Positions 1-8,919 of a DNA stretch of 64,000 nucleotides are shown piece after piece. The DNA is taken from the NCBI GenBank assembly GCA_023954155.1, contig JAMLIO010000005.1, positions 160,335 to 224,334 of the forward strand, written 5' to 3'. Each line of letters opens with the position of its first letter. Position 1 is the first letter of the stretch. Origin of the DNA: Pseudobdellovibrionaceae bacterium. Its GTDB lineage: Bacteria > Bdellovibrionota > Bdellovibrionia > Bdellovibrionales > UBA1609. A program made the translations under genes and the position numbers. Below the pieces are notes generated by a model, which saw nothing but the letters and a program-made list of their open reading frames with translations, made no database searches and had not been told where the DNA came from.

Positions 1-568
1 AGTCCACTACCATTGGCGTTATGGTGGTGAGCACGATCATCACACCAATGAATCCTACTTTTTTTAAAGGGATGGCGTCTAAGGAAAGGCGTAATGGATC
101 TAGGCTTCGATCCTGATGGAAGCGAGGATGGAAAAAAATAAAAAGCGAGGCGAGCCTAAAGCGAGCCTCCATCACAAAACCAGGCAGAACCAAAGCTAAA
201 AACCAAAGGCTAACATGGATCAGGATTCGGAGTTGGGCGGTGACGTATTCCGCGAAATTCAGGGCAACAAAATCCAGAAAAGAGCTTTGAGTGAGTCCCT
301 GTTTTTTTCCTAACTGATGATAGATCATAAAGCTCACGCTCACAGAATAAAACATCCATACCAAAGCGTACCAAACTTGGGTGATAATACGGACCTGAAT
401 GTCCTTTAAAGGGGAAAGAGACTGAACGGGGAGCAGGTCGATCAGAAGGTAAGCCGACGCAGTAAGGCCCAGAGTCATTAAGACTACGCCTGGAAACAAA
501 ACTCTTAGGAAATGCAGTGTTTTTATACGGGTGAACACTTGTCTAAGCCTAGCTGGCCTTTGGGCCAT
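1..568 (-). CDS. Partial inner-membrane protein, function unknown
   Basis: An open frame runs on the minus strand from an ATG at 566-568 to the left edge without a stop, giving 189 codons; the C-terminus lies outside the window. The visible part has at least four strongly hydrophobic stretches (about residues 20-45, 62-82, 115-135 and 172-188), separated by short basic or polar loops, so it is probably a multi-pass inner-membrane protein. I see no motif that names a family. No clear Shine-Dalgarno precedes the ATG. It is divergent from the exported protein at 621, and the two would share the short AT-rich gap 569-620 as promoter region. Confidence 0.6.
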   Translation of the reverse strand, partial: MAQRPARLRQVFTRIKTLHFLRVLFPGVVLMTLGLTASAYLLIDLLPVQSLSPLKDIQVRIITQVWYALVWMFYSVSVSFMIYHQLGKKQGLTQSSFLDFVALNFAEYVTAQLRILIHVSLWFLALVLPGFVMEARFRLASLFIFFHPRFHQDRSLDPLRLSLDAIPLKKVGFIGVMIVLTTITPMVVD

Positions 569-620
569 TAGGAAGTAAAAAAGTCTCAATTTTAGATGTT
601 TTGACGCCGATAGACTTAAT

Positions 621-1913
621 GTGAAGTCGAATATTTTAGCAATTTTACTTTCAGGCGGGGTGATGCTCAGTGCTGGGGCGGTGGACGTTCCTAAAGCTTA
701 TGCAAATAAAGCCAAAGACCGTCCTCCTGTGACCACAAAGACTTTACCTGAAACCGCAAAAGCCACAACCAAAACAGGAGGGGCGGGAACAGACACTCCC
801 CTTTGGAAGCAAAAAATTGTGGTGAATATCAAAACAGGAGAAAGAACCACTATCGAAGACGTGATGGCGCGAAAGACTGCGGCCACATCCACGATCAACG
901 GAATACCTGCTCCTGGTGGGGGCTACTATTATACTCCAGGGCCTGCAAACCGACCTGTCACAGTTCCTACTTCGGGTGCCGTAGCAGGGAGTACAGTGGG
1001 TGGCACGAATGGGCTTGGTTTTATCAATCAGGATATGATGGGTGGAAGCATGATCCTTTTAAGTGGAGCGTCTTTATTCCAACCTCTAGCTAATTTTGGT
1101 GGTGGAAAAAATGATGAGGTCTGCCTAGAGTGCGCTAAGCAGGGACCATACACTCCTCCAGCTAGTGATCCTAATTTAACAAATGAAAACACCATCCCTC
1201 CAGAGATTCGTCCTGGTTATGAGCTTTTAGTACCTATTTTTAATGAACTGGGGGAGTTTCCATTTACTGTTGATGGAACTTACAACGCGGAATACTTTGC
1301 GGCTTTGTATGATGTTTTGATGAGAGAGCCTTTTTCAGAATTGTCGGACCTAGCTAAAGATGAAATGGCAAGCTATTGCCCTAATTACTCCAACCTTGAT
1401 GATTTGAAAAAGAAAGCTCTAGTCATGTTGATGTTTTCTAATATGATGAAAAATAAAAATGGAAAGTACGAGCCTCGCCGTATTGTAGACTCCACCAACA
1501 ACGGTCAGACCGAAAAAGGTTATGGTTTGTGTGGCATTCGACCTGAATTTGCCCAGAGCCGTCTGCAACATGATTACAAAAACGTGATCAAAAACAGAGG
1601 GACCTATCAAGTGTCTTCATCACAAGTGAGCCGAAGCAGTTATGCCTTACAGGATTTTGGCGTGGCCTACAGTTCAGTGGAAGATCTGTATCATGCCCAG
1701 AATAACATTCGCTTATGTGTGATGGAAATGCACTACACGGCTGTCATCCATGCTCAAAACCCTTCAGGTGAGGTCAAACCTTTCACCCATAAGATGGAAT
1801 TTCTTGCCGATACGGCCACCAAAGAAAAGTTTAAAAACTACTCTTTATGCAAAACCACCGCGAGTGGCGAAACTCCTCCCGATACTTCAGGCGGTGGAAC
1901 CGTTATCAATTAG
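621..1913 (+). CDS. Exported protein of unknown function, 430 aa
   Basis: The protein opens with a basic start and hydrophobic run (MKSNILAILLSGGVMLSAGA) consistent with a signal peptide. A Thr/Lys-rich linker follows, then a Gly/Pro-rich stretch, then a more globular C-terminal half from about residue 190. Cysteines occur in a CLECAKQG motif (about residue 166) and at several sites in the C-terminal half, compatible with disulfides in the periplasm or outside. The start is a GTG at 621. I recognise no domain. It is followed at 90 bases by mnmA, with no sign of functional coupling. Confidence 0.7.
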   Translation: MKSNILAILLSGGVMLSAGAVDVPKAYANKAKDRPPVTTKTLPETAKATTKTGGAGTDTPLWKQKIVVNIKTGERTTIEDVMARKTAATSTINGIPAPGGGYYYTPGPANRPVTVPTSGAVAGSTVGGTNGLGFINQDMMGGSMILLSGASLFQPLANFGGGKNDEVCLECAKQGPYTPPASDPNLTNENTIPPEIRPGYELLVPIFNELGEFPFTVDGTYNAEYFAALYDVLMREPFSELSDLAKDEMASYCPNYSNLDDLKKKALVMLMFSNMMKNKNGKYEPRRIVDSTNNGQTEKGYGLCGIRPEFAQSRLQHDYKNVIKNRGTYQVSSSQVSRSSYALQDFGVAYSSVEDLYHAQNNIRLCVMEMHYTAVIHAQNPSGEVKPFTHKMEFLADTATKEKFKNYSLCKTTASGETPPDTSGGGTVIN

Positions 1914-2002
1914 GCCCAACTAGGCTCCTTATGGCGTGGTCTTAATTACAAAAACCACAAAAGAGTTTTCAGCCTAAGGGTTATTTGCTATACCCTTGGG
2001 CC

Positions 2003-3148
2003 ATGGAGACACGAGTCAAAACCTCTGCAACGATAAACAGCGATCCGCTCAAATACGATCACAAAAAGCCACGAGTGCTTGTGGCGATGAGTGGGGGCGT
2101 GGACAGTTCTGTGGCTGCGGCCATACTTGTCGAGCAAGGATACGAGGTGATTGGCTGCACCATGCAGGTGTGGGACTACACTAAAAATCAAGGTTCATCT
2201 TGCAGCACAGAAGAAGGGTATGGCACGTGCTGTTCAAGCACTGATGTGGACGATGCGCGTTCAGTGGCGGATCGGTTGGGAATTCCCTTTTACGTATTAA
2301 ATTGTGAAAGTGAATTTGAAGCGAAGGTGATTGATCCCTTTGTAGCTTCTTATCTTAAAGGTGAAACCCCCATTCCTTGTGTGAATTGCAACACGCATTT
2401 GAAGTTTGATCATCTGGTGAAAAAGATGAAGGCCTTAGACTGCGACTATATCGCTACAGGACATTACGCCCAAGTGCGCGAAGAAAATGGAGTCAAAAAG
2501 ATCATCACCAGTTCTGATGATTGGAAAGACCAGACCTATTTTTTATTTACTCTTGATCCTGAAGTTTTAAATTATTTGATGTTCCCAGTGGGCGAAATGC
2601 AAAAACCCGATGTCAGAAAGTACGCTGAAGACAAAGATCTGATTGTGGCTCGCAAAAAAGACTCTACAGGAATCTGTTTTGTAGGTAAGGGAAGTTACGC
2701 GGAATTTGTGGAGGGGCGTGTGTCTAAAGACTTGCTGCCAGAAGGGGAGATCAGACTTTACCCTTCAGGTGAAGTGCTGGGACATCACGCAGGTGTGCAT
2801 AATTTCACTTATGGTCAGCGCAAACGTTTAGGTGTGCACAGCCAGGTGCCTCTTTATGTTAAAAAAATTGAACCTGACACTAAAACGGTCTGGTTATGTG
2901 AAGACCAGTATCTTTACGAAGATGAAATGCAGGTTAGAAACGTCAACCTTCTTGATGAAATCGGGGACAATGAAACTTTAAATGTTAAAATTCGTTTCCA
3001 ACATCGAGGGGCTAAGGCCATAGTTCATAAAAATCCTTCAGGAGTTTTAAGTGTAAAGTTCTTTGAACCACAACGCTCTATTACTCCTGGACAAGCCGCT
3101 GTGTTTTACAGGGACAAACAGCTTATTGGGGGAGGCTGGATTGTCTGA
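2003..3148 (+). CDS. mnmA: tRNA-specific 2-thiouridylase MnmA
   Basis: MnmA adenylates and thiolates C2 of the wobble uridine (U34) in Lys, Glu and Gln tRNAs. The PP-loop SGGVDSS is at residues 30-36. The two catalytic cysteines appear as C129 in the PCVNCN segment and the persulfide cysteine C225 in [10 protein letters not shown]. The C-terminus carries the usual beta-barrel region. The frame opens at a TTG at 1985, but the ATG at 2003 gives a 381-residue protein of normal family length, so I use that. The stop overlaps the start of mtaB, implying translational coupling of two tRNA-modification genes. Confidence 0.95.
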   Translation: METRVKTSATINSDPLKYDHKKPRVLVAMSGGVDSSVAAAILVEQGYEVIGCTMQVWDYTKNQGSSCSTEEGYGTCCSSTDVDDARSVADRLGIPFYVLNCESEFEAKVIDPFVASYLKGETPIPCVNCNTHLKFDHLVKKMKALDCDYIATGHYAQVREENGVKKIITSSDDWKDQTYFLFTLDPEVLNYLMFPVGEMQKPDVRKYAEDKDLIVARKKDSTGICFVGKGSYAEFVEGRVSKDLLPEGEIRLYPSGEVLGHHAGVHNFTYGQRKRLGVHSQVPLYVKKIEPDTKTVWLCEDQYLYEDEMQVRNVNLLDEIGDNETLNVKIRFQHRGAKAIVHKNPSGVLSVKFFEPQRSITPGQAAVFYRDKQLIGGGWIV

Positions 3149-4502
3149 CCTATCTGAAACACCTAGCGCGCCACATAAGGACCAAGACCTCACTTATAAG
3201 ATTCACACTTTTGGTTGTAAGGTGAACACCTACGATACCAGTTTATTGCAAAGTAAAATCTCTGCTTTAAAACCCAATGAGGGTGAAAAAGAAGTTCATG
3301 TGCATATCTTAAACTCCTGTGCTGTGACCCATGAGGCCACTAAAGAAGCAGGAAAGCTGGCGCGCACATTAAAGCGACAAGATAAAAACGCCATGGTGGT
3401 GCTCACGGGTTGTGCGGCCCAGGTGGATAAGAAGTTTTTTAAAGACAACCAAGATATAGATTTGATTGTGGGAAATTCCCATAAAGGGGATTTGGAAGGG
3501 TTGATCCTTAAAAAGCTCAACCACGAAATGGATGAAAAGACCCATCAAAGCAATATCTTTAAAAAAGAAGACTTAGAATTTGGTGCAGGTCTTGAAGCCT
3601 CCCATACGCGGGCCTTTTTAAAGATTCAGGATGGGTGCAACAGTTTTTGTTCGTTCTGTGTGATCCCTTTTGCACGTGGTAAGAGCCGCAGTGTGGAGAT
3701 TCAAAAGCTTGTGGGCAAGGTCAACGAGTTTTACGAAAAGGGTCTGCGCGAGGTCATTCTTACGGGTGTGCATGTCGGAGACTATGAAGATCAAGATAAG
3801 AGACTTGAAGATCTCATTGAAGCTCTCCTTGCTGATACGGATATGCCGCGCTTTAGGCTTACAAGCCTTGAGCCCATTGAGCTTTCAGATCGTCTTTTAG
3901 ACTCTTATAAAAACCCTAGGATGTGTCCGCATTTTCATATGAGCATCCAATCCGCCCAGACCCGTGTTTTAAAAGACATGAAACGAAAGTACACCGCAGA
4001 AGACGTCAAGCGCAGTCTACAAAAGATTGCCCAGTATGTTCCTAATGCCTTTGTCGGAATGGATGTGATTGTGGGGTTTCCTGGAGAGACTGAGGCTGAA
4101 TTTAGGGAGACCTATGACCGTCTGGCCTCTTTGCCCTGGACCCGCATCCATGTATTTCCTTATAGCCCACGTCCTCAGACAAGAGCCCTTATGATGGAAG
4201 GGGGGCATGATCGTTCTTTAATTTTGGAAAGGTCAAAGCAGTTACGAGAACTCAGTCATCAGCGTTGGAACTCAGAGGCGATGAAACAGGTCGGAACCAC
4301 CAAAGAGGTCCTTCTGTTATCTAAAAACACGGACCAATACACGCATTCCCTGAGTAGAGACTATTGGAATGTTCTGATAGACGAGTCTGATCTGCAAAAG
4401 GCCACCCTAGATCCTATGAGCCAAGAGCTTAAGGTGCAGATCACCGAAGCTTTCCCTACCCATAATGGTCAGGGCTATTTAAAAGCTCGTGTGGTGTTAT
4501 AG
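3141..4502 (+). CDS. mtaB: tRNA t6A methylthiotransferase MtaB-like radical SAM enzyme
   Basis: This is a methylthiotransferase-family enzyme. The N-terminal domain carries cluster-binding cysteines (TFGCKVN; NSCAVT; TGCAAQ). The radical-SAM domain has the CxxxCxxC motif in [10 protein letters not shown], followed by GFPGET. The TFGCKVN start and the short C-terminal domain fit MtaB (ms2t6A at position 37) better than MiaB; a separate MiaB is at 57085. The frame extends upstream to 3063 inside mnmA, but a TTG at 3141 sits just behind a strong GGGGGAGG ribosome site and overlaps the mnmA stop, giving 453 residues. I take that as the start. Confidence 0.88.
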   Translation: MSDLSETPSAPHKDQDLTYKIHTFGCKVNTYDTSLLQSKISALKPNEGEKEVHVHILNSCAVTHEATKEAGKLARTLKRQDKNAMVVLTGCAAQVDKKFFKDNQDIDLIVGNSHKGDLEGLILKKLNHEMDEKTHQSNIFKKEDLEFGAGLEASHTRAFLKIQDGCNSFCSFCVIPFARGKSRSVEIQKLVGKVNEFYEKGLREVILTGVHVGDYEDQDKRLEDLIEALLADTDMPRFRLTSLEPIELSDRLLDSYKNPRMCPHFHMSIQSAQTRVLKDMKRKYTAEDVKRSLQKIAQYVPNAFVGMDVIVGFPGETEAEFRETYDRLASLPWTRIHVFPYSPRPQTRALMMEGGHDRSLILERSKQLRELSHQRWNSEAMKQVGTTKEVLLLSKNTDQYTHSLSRDYWNVLIDESDLQKATLDPMSQELKVQITEAFPTHNGQGYLKARVVL

Positions 4503-4588
4503 CCAGATAAAATAAAAAATATGTATCAAAATAAAACAAAATATAAAAAGAGAACAGCTAAATAGAGCCTGTTGGCCTATACTGTAGG

Positions 4589-4618
4589 TTGATGTCCCTC
4601 TTATTTTAAGAGTATAAT
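4589..4618 (+). promoter_or_regulatory. Sigma-70-like promoter upstream of the 194-aa exported protein gene
   Basis: TTGATG (4589-4594) and a perfect TATAAT (4613-4618) are separated by 18 bases, 42 bases before the ATG at 4661. The spacer contains a small palindrome (CTCTTA/TAAGAG, 4599-4613) that could be an operator half or chance. The call rests on consensus match only. Confidence 0.5.
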
Positions 4619-4660
4619 GGACATGTACTTATAGATTAAAAGTTATTTAAGGGACGTAGT

Positions 4661-5245
4661 ATGTGTAAAATGACTTTTGTGTTTTTAATGCTGAGTTTTT
4701 TTTATATGCCCAAGGCCTATGCGTGTCGTATGGACCAGCCACCTACTTATAAAGTCAACTTGAGTTACGACAAAATGATTAAAAACGACATGGTGATTGA
4801 ACTTGTCGAAGTGGAATCGAATAAGAAAGAGTATCTGCTTGATGACACAGGATATTTGGGAGCCTATTTGGCTTTTGCGCGTCTGACAACAAACAAAGAT
4901 GCAGAGACAGTAAAGCTTTTTAAAGAACGACTAGATAAACTTAAAAGCAGTCTTATGCCCTATGATAATGGCTTAGAGATCAGTAAAAAGATCAAAGAAC
5001 TTAAAAGCATCAGTAGCATGCTAGACAGTGAAACCATCACCACTAAAGAGTTGATCGTCAAATGGCTGGAACTGAAGTCCACCCTAGATAAAAATGAATT
5101 ACAGATCTTGGTTCGACAAAAAAAGGCCCTCAATCAGGAGTGGTCCGCCAAAGAGATCAATGTCGAACAAGTTCGTCTTCCTGCATATTCCATTCCCAAT
5201 GCTAGAGGATGCTCAGGACGATTAACGGGATTTAAACTTCAGTAA
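4661..5245 (+). CDS. Small exported protein of unknown function, 194 aa
   Basis: The N-terminus MCKMTFVFLMLSFFYMPKAY followed by AC is a signal peptide, with cleavage likely near the first mature cysteine. The mature part is charged and largely helical, with no motif I recognise. A ribosome site (AAGGGACG) precedes the ATG at 4661, and a good promoter lies just upstream. It stands alone between mtaB and the protease gene, separated by 91 bases from the latter. Confidence 0.65.
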   Translation: MCKMTFVFLMLSFFYMPKAYACRMDQPPTYKVNLSYDKMIKNDMVIELVEVESNKKEYLLDDTGYLGAYLAFARLTTNKDAETVKLFKERLDKLKSSLMPYDNGLEISKKIKELKSISSMLDSETITTKELIVKWLELKSTLDKNELQILVRQKKALNQEWSAKEINVEQVRLPAYSIPNARGCSGRLTGFKLQ

Positions 5246-5336
5246 TCCTATATTTTTTGCAAGAATCTTCTAAGGCCATTTCAAAAGTGACCTAAATCTT
5301 TTAAATTACCTACAACAATGACTTTGAGGTGTAGGT

Positions 5337-6044
5337 ATGAAGTGGTCTATGATGTTTGTCAGTCTGTTTTGTGTTTCTCTTTCGGCTCAGGCGTCCTTAC
5401 ATGGCGCTCTACAAAGATTTCCAGTAAAAGATAAACCTCTATATCCTTTAAGTGCTGTGGGTCTTGTTGAAAATTTTTGCTCTGGGACTTTGATTGCTCC
5501 CAATAAAGTTCTTACTGCCGCCCACTGTCTGTATGATATTGAAACGGATCAATATATGCCTGTGAAGACCTTCCATTTGGGACAAAATGGGATCAGCCAT
5601 TTAGGGCAGTCTATCAAGGTGACTTCTATAAAACCACATCCGATTTATGTGGCTACAGGCCTTCCTGCCTTTGATGTGGGGATCATCACTTTAGAACGTG
5701 CTGTCTCTGAATTTGTTGTGCCTGTAGTGGCTGATACGATGTTAGGATGGGACTTAAATTCAGAAACTCTAGCTTATGAGCGGATCAGTGTGATTGCGGG
5801 CTACCCAGGAGATCAGCTTCTGGGAAACATGTGGTATGTGGTCTGCTTGCTTGAAAAAAACATTCACAACCTTTCGCGTGCCCATTACAACTGCGACACT
5901 TTTGGGGGCATGAGCGGAAGCGCTCTTATTGTGTATAATCAAAGCGGCCCACAGATCATTGGCGTTCACACCAATGGGGGAGCAGAGAAGAACTTTGGAG
6001 TTTTGATCTTCCCTGAGCTTTTAGAGTTTATTAAATCTAATTGA
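5337..6044 (+). CDS. Exported trypsin-like serine protease (family S1)
   Basis: This 235-residue protein has a signal peptide (cleavage near SAQA, residue 19) and a chymotrypsin-fold protease domain. The catalytic triad is visible: H63 in LTAAHC, D113 in PAFDVGI, and S193 in GGMSGSAL. C48 and C64 flank the histidine loop as in trypsin. The closing GVHTNGG resembles the substrate-binding strand. Length is typical for a minimal S1 domain with no pro-region. It should act in the periplasm or outside the cell. The serine motif is GMSGS rather than GDSGG, the form seen in glutamyl-endopeptidase-like S1B proteases, so specificity cannot be assigned. Confidence 0.85.
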   Translation: MKWSMMFVSLFCVSLSAQASLHGALQRFPVKDKPLYPLSAVGLVENFCSGTLIAPNKVLTAAHCLYDIETDQYMPVKTFHLGQNGISHLGQSIKVTSIKPHPIYVATGLPAFDVGIITLERAVSEFVVPVVADTMLGWDLNSETLAYERISVIAGYPGDQLLGNMWYVVCLLEKNIHNLSRAHYNCDTFGGMSGSALIVYNQSGPQIIGVHTNGGAEKNFGVLIFPELLEFIKSN

Positions 6045-6147
6045 TTTTTAGATTGAGAAATATATCTAGCCAGATTTTTTTTTCTAAAAATAGCAAGAGT
6101 TATATTCCTATCGAGTCCTTTGAAATAGACGAGTGATTGGACGATGT

Positions 6148-6927
6148 TTAATTTGCAGTTCTAGAAGTTCCGCCTCGACCATTGCCGCCGCCAGATGTTC
6201 CAACGCGTTCTTGGAATCTGACTTCCGTGGCATACAAATTTGTAAGGGCCTGAGCACGCGCAGTTCTAAGATGAGGACTTAAAGAGCTGCACATGTCATT
6301 TTTGTCGTAACGTCGAAGTAGATCAGCTCCAGACTGTCTTTTTAGAGAATTGCTGTCTAATGTTCCTTCGTTCATCTGGTGAAAAAGGTCATCGCTATAG
6401 AGACGGTTAATACCTTTAAAATAGTTTTCAACCATTTTTTCCCATTTATCACTTGGCGTAGAACTTTTTGTGCAATCAATATCCGCCATGATGTTTATAC
6501 CTAGGGCACCACCACGGACTCTTGAAATCCTTGGCGGGTCTTTTTGCATATCTCTAGGGTACATTTTTACAGAGTCTAAATGTTCTTTTTCAAAAACACA
6601 GGTGAGTTCACCGTCGGGAGTGATGATGGTGCGTTTCACATTGCCACGATGAGTATAGGAATCTAAATAAGCAAAGTCATTTTCTACCTTAAAGTCAAAT
6701 CCATCGGCGGGCACAAGACTATAATGGGTGTTGCCCCCTGGAAGGTTAGGTTTATAGTTTTTGACGTCATAACCTGGGACGGATTTTTCAAACCCATAAA
6801 GCGAGCTTTTATAAAACTGTTCTGATTGATTCAAACATTGAAGAAGTTTTGCAGAGTCCATGGCAAGGGCCATTTGGGGAATGGAAAATGCAGTTAAAAG
6901 TAGTGTGATCAGTGTGTGACGTCCCAT
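6148..6927 (-). CDS. Exported protein of unknown function, 259 aa
   Basis: The protein starts with a signal peptide (MGRHTLITLLLTAFSIPQMA, cut near ALA-MDS) behind an AGGAGA ribosome site. The mature region has four cysteines (CLNQS, LTCVFE, DIDCTK, DMCSSL) that could form disulfides. The C-terminus is a Gly/Arg/Thr-rich tail. I recognise no domain. It is convergent with the protease gene and divergent from rnc. Confidence 0.65.
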   Translation of the reverse strand: MGRHTLITLLLTAFSIPQMALAMDSAKLLQCLNQSEQFYKSSLYGFEKSVPGYDVKNYKPNLPGGNTHYSLVPADGFDFKVENDFAYLDSYTHRGNVKRTIITPDGELTCVFEKEHLDSVKMYPRDMQKDPPRISRVRGGALGINIMADIDCTKSSTPSDKWEKMVENYFKGINRLYSDDLFHQMNEGTLDSNSLKRQSGADLLRRYDKNDMCSSLSPHLRTARAQALTNLYATEVRFQERVGTSGGGNGRGGTSRTAN

Positions 6928-7227
6928 GTTTGAAGTCTCCTGTGGAAAATAGCTATAAAGGCGTATCGGACCATTGAAGCCACCTTTAAACTGGATATAG
7001 GACTTGGGGTTTCATGCCACTTACACTAGTTCCCCCTCACATGTATTTGCCTCCTGTGATGTCGGCAGCCATGTTATGTGTAGATGCTATTTTACGCCAG
7101 TTCCCCTCGACCAAGGGACTTTCACCCCCTAGAGCATTTATAAAAATTACTCTTTTGGGCAATGGATTGAGTTCCTAAGGGTTTTGTGGCATATAAAGGT
7201 CCATAAAAGTTGGACACGGAGTCCTTG
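6928..7227. other. 300-base gap without an identified gene
   Basis: Between the exported protein and rnc lies G/C-patterned sequence unlike the AT-rich gaps elsewhere. On the minus strand around 7090-7135 it reads GGGGGTGAAAGTCCC followed by GAGGGGAACTGGCG, and another AGGGGGAAC repeat occurs near 7030. This resembles structured RNA, and the GTGAAAGTCC element is reminiscent of group II intron domain I, but no intron-encoded protein or domain V is visible. The gap must also contain the rnc promoter, which I could not place confidently. Confidence 0.25.
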
Positions 7228-7929
7228 ATGAGATCCTTAAATAATTTATTTAAAAATTCAGACTATCTTGAGCTTGCGCTCATTCATCGTAGTTTTCCGT
7301 TTAAGAACAAAAAACTAGACAGCATGGGACATAATGAACGACTGGAGTTCTTAGGGGACTCTATTTTAGGTCTGATTGTGGCCTCTAAACTTATGGCCTT
7401 GTTTCCAGATGCAGAAGAAGGGATTTTATCGCAAATGCGCGCCTCTCTAGTCAGTGAAGAGGCCTTAGCCGATGTGGCCAAATCCTTAGGGCTAAACGAA
7501 GAGCTTAAGCTCTCCTTTCAAGAAGAACGAAATGGGGGGCGAGAAAAAAGCCGTATTTTAGGTTCCGCATTTGAAGCACTAGTGGGAGCTCTATTTTTAG
7601 ACTCAGGTTACGAGGCCGCACGTAAATTTGTACTGGAAGTGTATAAAGAGCGTTGGCCTGAAAGTGAGTCGCGGCAAGGGTGGGACAAAGATTACAAGAC
7701 CCAACTTCAAGAGCTTTCACAAAAGCTTTCACAAAATGTACCCCAGTATCAAGTCCTTGAAGAGGTGGGGCCAGATCACAATAAAGAATTTAAGGTGGAA
7801 GTGCGTGTATTAGACAAGAACTTTGTAGGACTGGCAAAGTCCAAAAAACAGGCCGAGCAAAATGCGGCTCAAAGTGCTCTAGTAAGCCTAAGTCAAAATG
7901 GCAGTGGCAATATGGAGATGAAACTATGA
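7228..7929 (+). CDS. rnc: Ribonuclease III
   Basis: RNase III cleaves double-stranded RNA in rRNA and mRNA processing. The signature HNERLEFLGDSIL is at about residues 35-47, with the second catalytic glutamate in GSAFEALVG (E116). A double-stranded-RNA-binding domain covers about residues 155-226, ending in the KKQAEQNAAQSAL helix. The frame extends to a TTG at 7210; I prefer the ATG at 7228, which has GGAG about 7 bases upstream. The gene heads an rnc-era-der cluster, a common arrangement. Its stop overlaps the ATG of a 20-codon ORF. Confidence 0.93.
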   Translation: MRSLNNLFKNSDYLELALIHRSFPFKNKKLDSMGHNERLEFLGDSILGLIVASKLMALFPDAEEGILSQMRASLVSEEALADVAKSLGLNEELKLSFQEERNGGREKSRILGSAFEALVGALFLDSGYEAARKFVLEVYKERWPESESRQGWDKDYKTQLQELSQKLSQNVPQYQVLEEVGPDHNKEFKVEVRVLDKNFVGLAKSKKQAEQNAAQSALVSLSQNGSGNMEMKL

Positions 7930-7988
7930 GTTTAAAACGTCGTAGGTCGCTGTGCTGTCCGTGTTTTCAAGTCGGAGAAAAACTATAA
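7926..7988 (+). CDS. Possible 20-residue leader or coupling peptide between rnc and era
   Basis: An ATG at 7926 overlaps the rnc stop (ATGA) and opens 20 codons rich in Arg and Cys, ending in TAA at 7986-7988, 17 bases before the era ATG. The first codons repeat the DNA of the era start (ATGAGTTTAA at 7926 and 8005), so the ORF may be a by-product of a small duplication of the era start. It could also couple era translation to rnc. There is no evidence of a product. Confidence 0.3.
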   Translation: MSLKRRRSLCCPCFQVGEKL

Positions 7989-8004
7989 TGGTGGAGATCA
8001 TGTT

Positions 8005-8919
8005 ATGAGTTTAAGATGTGGTTATGTAGCTGTGGTGGGACTTCCCAATGCAGGCAAAAGTACGCTGGTCAATGCTCTGGTTGGAGAAAGGGTCTCTATT
8101 GTGAGCTCGAAACCTCAGACCACACGTCAGCGCGTGACAGGAGTGTACACGGGCGACAAAGAGCAGGTGATCTTTTTTGATGCTCCAGGTTTTATTCAAG
8201 CCGATTCGGGTCTTAATAAATTCATTCAAAGTGAGTGGGAGTCTTCTATCGAAGAGGCCGATGTGGTTTTAGGAGTGTTAAATATTGATGCGGACTCAGA
8301 AGCCCATATTGATCGTGTGATTGAAAATTTAAAATCTATTGAGCGTCCCAAGTTGGCGTTCATCAACAAGGTCGACTTAAAAAAAGATGTCCGACGGCTT
8401 TTTATGCTCGAAGAAAAATTAAGACAAGCAGGCATTGAGTATCTGTTTGGCTCAGCATCCAAACTGAAAGACGATCTTAAAGAAACTCTGTTAAAAAAGA
8501 TTGTCGAGCATCTTCCAGAGCAGGATTATTTTTTATGTGATACAGATGTTTACACACTGCAGACCTTAAGAGAGATGACCTCAGAGATCATTCGTGAAAA
8601 GTGCTTTTTGACACTGGCTCAAGAGATTCCTTATCAACTGGCCGTGCATGTTAGACTTTTTGAAGAGAACTCGCATTGCATTCGTATTTTTGCAGAGATA
8701 TGGGTGTCTAAGGAAAGATACAAAAAGATGGTGGTTGGAGCCCAAGGTTCAAAGATTGTTAGAATCGGTACTTTGGCTCGCAAAGACATTCAGACTTTGG
8801 TAAGACAAAAGGTGTTCTTGGATCTTAATGTGAAGGTCAAAGAAAATTGGAACAAGAACCAACAGATCATGAAGGAGTTAGGTTATGACATCAGAAAACC
8901 AGAATCTGCCACAATCTAA
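8005..8919 (+). CDS. era: GTPase Era (30S ribosome assembly)
   Basis: Era binds the 3' end of 16S rRNA and assists small-subunit maturation. G motifs are visible: G1 GLPNAGKS (residues 12-19), G3 DAPG (59-62) and G4 NKVD (121-124). The C-terminal KH RNA-binding domain carries GAQGSK at 245-250. Length (304 aa) is normal. Upstream ATGs at 7988 and 8000 read into stops, so the ATG at 8005, behind GGTGGAG, is the start. The 3' end overlaps der by 35 bases. Confidence 0.95.
   Translation: MSLRCGYVAVVGLPNAGKSTLVNALVGERVSIVSSKPQTTRQRVTGVYTGDKEQVIFFDAPGFIQADSGLNKFIQSEWESSIEEADVVLGVLNIDADSEAHIDRVIENLKSIERPKLAFINKVDLKKDVRRLFMLEEKLRQAGIEYLFGSASKLKDDLKETLLKKIVEHLPEQDYFLCDTDVYTLQTLREMTSEIIREKCFLTLAQEIPYQLAVHVRLFEENSHCIRIFAEIWVSKERYKKMVVGAQGSKIVRIGTLARKDIQTLVRQKVFLDLNVKVKENWNKNQQIMKELGYDIRKPESATI

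Noticed and set aside
1914..2002. Hairpin AAGGGT/ACCCTT just before mnmA as a terminator
   Set aside because: Only a six-base stem with an eight-base loop and no T tract; too weak to call.
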